From Saprospiraceae bacterium (GTDB taxonomy: Bacteria > Bacteroidota > Bacteroidia > Chitinophagales > Saprospiraceae): DNA of 64,000 nucleotides. The notes under the pieces were generated by a model, which saw nothing but the letters and a program-made list of their open reading frames with translations, made no database searches and had not been told where the DNA came from. Location of the stretch: NCBI GenBank assembly GCA_020630735.1, contig JAHDIP010000001.1:1-64000 (forward strand), written 5' to 3'. A program made the translations under genes and the position numbers. Below, one piece after another: positions 59,596 to 64,000 of the stretch (the first letter of the stretch is position 1; each line of letters starts with the position of its first letter).

Positions 59596-62085
59596 ATGCA
59601 AACAATCACTTTTCTTTATCGTAAACACCTTGGAGCAACGTTTTTTTTATGCTTCCTTATTTTAATAAATATGTCTTTAACAGCACAAAATAATTTATCG
59701 TATCAGACACCGCCAAAGGCTATTGCTAATTTGATAAATGCGGCACCTACTCCAGCTGCTCGGCTTAGTCCCTCTGGAGAAATTATGCTGCTACTCGACC
59801 GTCCCAATTTGCCATCTATCGAAGAGGTTGCACAGGAAGAACTTCGACTAGCTGGCATTCGTATAAATCCTAAAACAAATGGCTCAAGTAGGTCTTACTA
59901 TTATTACGGAATGACGATCAAGTCTATAAAAGACATGAAGGAAACGAATGTAAGTGGTTTGCCTCCGAATGCGAAGATAGAAAATCTCAGTTGGTCGCCT
60001 GATGGATCAAAAGTAGCGTTCACCAATACCTTAATTAATGGAATCGAATTATGGATGCTTGATATTACATCAGCAAAAGCTAAACGATTAACTGACGCCG
60101 TTATTAATGATGCTATGTCTGGATTACCTTATAAATGGTTTTCTGACAATAATACAATCGTCTTTAAATCTATCCCAACTTCTAGAGGACAAAAACCTTC
60201 TAAATCAAGTGCGCCAAAAGGACCAACGATTCAGGAAAATAAAGGTAGTGTTGCACCTGTTCGAACGTACCAAGACCTATTGCAAAATCAATATGACGAA
60301 GAATTATTCGAATATTACACTTCTTCACAATTGATGTTGATAAATGTGAGTACTCTAGAAAAAACAACATTTGGAAAAGCTGGCATTATCAATAACCTAA
60401 GTATCTCTCCTGATGGTAAGTATGTTTTTGTTGCCACGATTCATAAACCTTTTTCTTACATCGTTCCTTATAATCGTTTTCCGTTTACTGCCGATATTTT
60501 AGATAAAAAAGGAATGGTCGTAAAACAAATAGCTGACATCCCTAGTGCTGAAACGATCCCTAAAGGATTCGGAGCTGTACGTACTGGCGCTCGTTCGTTT
60601 CAGTGGCGAACAGATCAAGCTGCCACACTTGCATGGGTAGAGGCTCAAGATGGAGGAGACCCTAAAAAAGAAGCTGCTGCAAGAGACAAATTATTTACCC
60701 TAAAAGCCCCATTTACAGGAAAAGCAGAAGCGGGTACTACTTTCAAACTTCGTTTTGGAGGAGTAGATTGGGGTACTGATGATATGGCGATTGTGTACGA
60801 ATGGTGGTGGCAATCTCGTCAGTTAATTACGAGTAAAATTAATCCATCAAACCCTACAGATAAACCCACTGTTTTATTTGATCGTTCATGGGAAGACAAG
60901 TATAATGATCCTGGCAATTTTGAAACAACACGAAATAAATATGGCAGAAATGTATTAATGACAACTGACAATAATCAATCGCTATACCTTCGTGGTCAAG
61001 GTGCATCACCTGAAGGCAATCGACCTTTTGTAGACAAGTTTGATTTAGCTTCCAAAAAAGCCACTCGACTATGGCGATCTGAAGCACCATATTACGAATA
61101 TCCGATCAGCATCCTTGATAAAAAAGAAGCAAGGGTATTGACTCGACGTGAATCGAATGATGAACCTGCGAATTATTTTGTGCGGGATTTAGATAATGGA
61201 AAAACTGACCAAATCACAGCTTTCCCTAATCCATATACATCATTAAAAAATGTCAAGAAAGAACTTATAAAATACAAACGTGCAGATGGCATTGAATTAA
61301 CTGGTACACTTTATTTACCTGCTGGTTATGATAAAGAAAAAGATGGTCGATTACCTGTTTTAATGTGGGCATACCCTAGAGAATTTAAAAGTAAAGATGC
61401 TGCTGGGCAGGTAACGGATTCTCCCTACGAATTTATTCGAATTGGTTGGTACTCGCCACTTTTTTGGGTAACACAAGGCTATGCGGTATTCGACGATTTT
61501 GGAATGCCTATTATTGGGGAAGGCGACGAAGAACCTAATGAGACCTTTGTAAAACAACTAGTAGCAGATGCAGAAGCAGCTATCAATAAGTTAGATGAAT
61601 TAGGTGTTGCAGATACAGATCGTTTAGCAGTAGGAGGGCACTCTTATGGTGCATTTATGACTGCCAATTTGATGGCACATTCTGATCTATTTGCGGCTGG
61701 TATTGCAAGAAGTGGTGCCTACAATAGAACCCTTACACCTTTTGGATTCCAGTCAGAAGAGCGTACTTTCTGGGAAGCTTCTGATACATATTTCAAGATG
61801 TCTCCATTTATGCATGCCGATAAAATTAAAGAGCCTTTATTGTTAATTCATGGTGAGGCTGATAATAATTCTGGAACTTATCCAATGCAAAGCGAGCGTT
61901 TTTATGCAGCTCTGAAAGGGCACGGCGCTAATGTTCGTTTAGTAATGTTACCTCATGAAAGTCATGGCTATCGTGCTAAAGAATCTGTAATGCATATGCT
62001 TTGGGAAATGACAGAGTGGCTAGATATACATGTAAAAAACAAAAAGGTAGAAAAGCCAGTCTTAGAAAAAGTTGAAAACAAGTAA
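59596..62085 (+). CDS. S9-family prolyl-oligopeptidase-type serine peptidase
   Basis: An 829-aa exported peptidase with signal peptide (ending LTAQ). The N-terminal two thirds form a beta-propeller (for example ENLSWSPDGSKVAFTN and NLSISPDGKYVFVAT). The C-terminal alpha/beta-hydrolase domain carries the nucleophile Ser683 in GGHSYGAF, the Asp in HGEADNNSGT and the His in HESHGYR. The architecture and the motif with NNSGT resemble glutamyl endopeptidase-like S9 members. It probably digests peptides in the periplasm or outside the cell. Confidence 0.9.
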   Translation: MQTITFLYRKHLGATFFLCFLILINMSLTAQNNLSYQTPPKAIANLINAAPTPAARLSPSGEIMLLLDRPNLPSIEEVAQEELRLAGIRINPKTNGSSRSYYYYGMTIKSIKDMKETNVSGLPPNAKIENLSWSPDGSKVAFTNTLINGIELWMLDITSAKAKRLTDAVINDAMSGLPYKWFSDNNTIVFKSIPTSRGQKPSKSSAPKGPTIQENKGSVAPVRTYQDLLQNQYDEELFEYYTSSQLMLINVSTLEKTTFGKAGIINNLSISPDGKYVFVATIHKPFSYIVPYNRFPFTADILDKKGMVVKQIADIPSAETIPKGFGAVRTGARSFQWRTDQAATLAWVEAQDGGDPKKEAAARDKLFTLKAPFTGKAEAGTTFKLRFGGVDWGTDDMAIVYEWWWQSRQLITSKINPSNPTDKPTVLFDRSWEDKYNDPGNFETTRNKYGRNVLMTTDNNQSLYLRGQGASPEGNRPFVDKFDLASKKATRLWRSEAPYYEYPISILDKKEARVLTRRESNDEPANYFVRDLDNGKTDQITAFPNPYTSLKNVKKELIKYKRADGIELTGTLYLPAGYDKEKDGRLPVLMWAYPREFKSKDAAGQVTDSPYEFIRIGWYSPLFWVTQGYAVFDDFGMPIIGEGDEEPNETFVKQLVADAEAAINKLDELGVADTDRLAVGGHSYGAFMTANLMAHSDLFAAGIARSGAYNRTLTPFGFQSEERTFWEASDTYFKMSPFMHADKIKEPLLLIHGEADNNSGTYPMQSERFYAALKGHGANVRLVMLPHESHGYRAKESVMHMLWEMTEWLDIHVKNKKVEKPVLEKVENK

Positions 62086-62097
62086 ATATATACTAAT

Positions 62098-62137
62098 GCT
62101 ACAGATTGTCATCCTAGAATGATAATCTGTAGCTTTT
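62098..62137. terminator. Bidirectional intrinsic terminator
   Basis: Stem GCTACAGATTGTCAT/ATGATAATCTGTAGC (one wobble pair) followed by TTTT, 13 nt after the S9 peptidase stop, between convergent genes. Confidence 0.8.
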
Positions 62138-62177
62138 AATTTTCATAGCATTATAGTCCAATATTGTTCAACCTATT

Positions 62178-63284
62178 TTACTCATTTTTTGTATAGAGGA
62201 TTTTTCCAATCTCCATTGATAAATAAGGAACCCATTTTCCTCCCGAGGAAGTCAGTATTATATAACCTTTTTGCAAGGCTGGGTTTATCGAATAGTCACT
62301 ACTAAAACCGTCCATATCTCCACCATGACCTAATGCTCCATTTCCCCAATCCGCAAAACCATAACCATAGTATAAATTGGTATTTGGATACCGAAGTCTT
62401 GTATCTTTAGTCAACATCAAAACATTCTTATGCTCCTTGTATGCTTCTAACTGAAATTGGATTAGCCTCGCTAAATCGGCAGTACTACTAAAAATACCTG
62501 AAGGTGGCGTAAGCTTACCCATTATCCAAGGAGAGGTTTCTATATATCTATTTTCCTTTCGGTAGGGAGTAACCAAATGCTGTACATCTTTCAAATCAAT
62601 GTGTGTTTCTGAAAGCTGATAGGGTGTTAAAATGTATTGTTCTAACAAACTTGCATAGGATTGGGCCGTTACCTGTTCTGCAATATAACCTAATACGGCA
62701 TAACCAAAATTTGAATACCTATACTCCTTCCCTGATGGACTCTTTATTTTTATTTTATCAAAATCTTTTTTGAAATCTTCCTCTGTATAGTCATAAATAA
62801 AGGCATCATTTCCTTTCTTTTTTCTTCGTAGAATTTTGCTATCCCTTGGCAATCCAGAGCGATGATGCAATAGATCCCGAACAGTTATTGCCCTTAACTT
62901 AGCCTGTGTTTTCTGACTATAATCTTTTGGTAAATAACGCACAATAGATTCATTAATATCTATCTTTTTTTCACTTATCAGATTATTTATGATAATCCCA
63001 GTAAACGTTTTACTCAACGAAGCTAATTGGAAGCTAGAATGTTCATCAATTTTTTCATTCGTTTTTCTGTTGTAGATTCCTTTTTTAATAAAAGTTGTTT
63101 TACCATCTACTACAATACCAATACTTATAGCTGGTATCTGATGTTCCTTTATGTATTTATCTACCACCATTTCTATCTGTTCCAATGTCGTTTTGATACT
63201 TGAATATTCATTGACGTTATTTTGAGCAATGGTGGCTGTTGAGAATAGTACTAGGAAGAAATACAATGCAAATTGCTTTTTCAT
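62178..63284 (-). CDS. Beta-lactamase-fold serine hydrolase
   Basis: A 368-aa exported protein (signal peptide ending TIAQ) of the class C beta-lactamase/DD-peptidase/esterase family. Active-site SxxK is Ser89-Leu-Ser-Lys92 in ASLSKTFTG, the second motif is YSN in YRYSNFGYAVLG, and the third is HGG in LGHGGDMDG. Members hydrolyse esters, D-peptides or beta-lactams, and sequence does not tell which. The gene is preceded by the ankyrin gene on the same strand, 32 nt apart. Confidence 0.88.
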   Translation of the reverse strand: MKKQFALYFFLVLFSTATIAQNNVNEYSSIKTTLEQIEMVVDKYIKEHQIPAISIGIVVDGKTTFIKKGIYNRKTNEKIDEHSSFQLASLSKTFTGIIINNLISEKKIDINESIVRYLPKDYSQKTQAKLRAITVRDLLHHRSGLPRDSKILRRKKKGNDAFIYDYTEEDFKKDFDKIKIKSPSGKEYRYSNFGYAVLGYIAEQVTAQSYASLLEQYILTPYQLSETHIDLKDVQHLVTPYRKENRYIETSPWIMGKLTPPSGIFSSTADLARLIQFQLEAYKEHKNVLMLTKDTRLRYPNTNLYYGYGFADWGNGALGHGGDMDGFSSDYSINPALQKGYIILTSSGGKWVPYLSMEIGKILYTKNE

Positions 63285-63316
63285 AATTATTATATTTTTT
63301 GAGTATTAGATTAAGA

Positions 63317-64000
63317 CTATCCTTTTGCTCCTTGGTTGATTAGATAGTTAATGATCTCCACATGATGATTTTGTTGGGCCACGTTCAAGGGCGTATATAA
63401 GCGGGAGTAAATAAAATATCCATCTCGAGATGACTTATTGACATCGGCGCCATTGGTTAGCAATAATTTCACGATATCAAAATGTCCTAACCTACATGCA
63501 TTGATAAGAGGTGTTTCATCTCCCATCATTTCATAATTGACATCAGCACCTTGCTCAATAAGAAATTGAATGATATTTTTATGCCCATGCTTAGCAGCCA
63601 CAATCATAGGATTTCCGTCACCTTTTACTCCTTCATTAATATCAGCTCCAAGGGCGATTATTGTTTTAACGATCTTTATGTTTCCGCTTTTCGAAGCCTG
63701 TATTAGGGCATTACCATCACCTTTAAATAATTGATTAATATTTGCACCTTTAGCAACTAACATTTGCAACAACTCACTATCATTTTTTGCAGCAGCTAAC
63801 CAAATTGGATAGCCGTCTTCCTTTGTACCAAGATTGGGATCAGCACTCTTTTCAAGTAATAATTTTGCAGTGGCTGTTTTTCCACAGTTAATAGCTTTCA
63901 TTAAGGCTGTTCCATCTTTCGAGACAACTTCATTAATCTCTGCACCTTTTTGTAGCATCTGTTGAATCAACTTTACCGAACCACTACAAGCTGCTGCCAT
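63317..64000 (-). CDS. Ankyrin-repeat protein, N-terminus outside the window
   Basis: At least six ankyrin repeats of about 33 residues are visible, with the pattern DGxxLxxAxxxGxxxIVKxLLxxGADIN (for example NIKIVKTIIALGADIN and HFDIVKLLLTNGADVN). Such repeats bind proteins. The frame is open at the window edge and the last in-window ATG falls inside a repeat, so the real start probably lies beyond 64000. No other domain is seen. It lies 32 nt before the serine hydrolase gene and may be co-transcribed with it. Confidence 0.88.
   Translation of the reverse strand: MAAACSGSVKLIQQMLQKGAEINEVVSKDGTALMKAINCGKTATAKLLLEKSADPNLGTKEDGYPIWLAAAKNDSELLQMLVAKGANINQLFKGDGNALIQASKSGNIKIVKTIIALGADINEGVKGDGNPMIVAAKHGHKNIIQFLIEQGADVNYEMMGDETPLINACRLGHFDIVKLLLTNGADVNKSSRDGYFIYSRLYTPLNVAQQNHHVEIINYLINQGAKG

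Overview
The window looks like chromosomal DNA of an AT-rich member of the Bacteroidota. Supporting features are GldH, PorZ and a C-terminal type IX secretion (T9SS) sorting domain, DUF5916 and DUF2851 proteins, near absence of Shine-Dalgarno sequences, and several promoters matching the Bacteroidota -7 element TAnnTTTG. An HMG-CoA reductase / type 2 IPP isomerase / GYDIA-kinase operon shows isoprenoid synthesis by the mevalonate route, which fits Saprospiria or Flavobacteriia. Saprospiria is my inference; no rRNA or other decisive marker is present.

Layout. 1-6.9 kb is gene-poor accessory DNA: a truncated histidine-kinase-like gene, orphan small ORFs, a 513-aa protein of unknown family, prfA, tRNA-Met, and a tiny double-glycine leader peptide followed by a small secreted protein. 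6.9-16 kb holds a secreted TPR protein, a zinc-ribbon/Nif3 pair, an ade-hydrolase-rfaE2 operon, an MscS channel and KptA. 16-21.9 kb carries an Nfu Fe-S protein and the mevalonate operon fni-mvaA-GYDIA kinase-ferredoxin reductase. 22.2-25.6 kb is the translation cluster rplM-rpsI-rpsB-tsf-pyrH. 25.8-28.8 kb has comF, a DegP-type protease and an HD-like protein. 29-32.4 kb has two convergent ECF sigma systems. 32.4-36.8 kb has a flavin reductase, a TlpA-like thioredoxin, grpE, dnaJ and gldH. 37-38.7 kb encodes a secreted haem plus copper-monooxygenase fusion with a T9SS tail. 39.2-43.6 kb is the cell-shape operon mreB-mreC-mreD-mrdA without rodA. 43.6-53.9 kb has a lipoprotein, CapA-like protein, folA, DUF2851, an M23 peptidase, a beta-barrel protein, porZ, and a lipoprotein-nadD pair. 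54.3-64 kb has a 38-residue-repeat coiled-coil protein, an SDR lacking its catalytic Tyr, a DUF5916 protein, an S9 peptidase, a serine hydrolase and a truncated ankyrin protein.

Two families of short intergenic repeats are scattered through the window. Family I (five copies, 42-228 nt, ends AGTAATGG...CCATTACT) resembles a MITE. It sits between grpE and dnaJ, just upstream of mreB, and supplies the stop codons of two genes. Family II (five copies, about 65-105 nt) lies in promoter or terminator regions. A perfect 62-bp palindrome separates pyrH from comF.

Functional links: gldH, porZ and the T9SS-tailed oxidase belong to the gliding/type IX export machinery. The ferredoxin reductase in the mevalonate operon could reduce the flavin of the type 2 isomerase. 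No CRISPR array, prophage, transposase or rRNA operon was seen. The best leads for something undescribed are the orphan double-glycine peptide, the Cys-rich micro-ORF and zinc-less anti-sigma beside the ECF sigma gene, the haem-PHM-T9SS fusion, and the 38-residue coiled-coil repeats.
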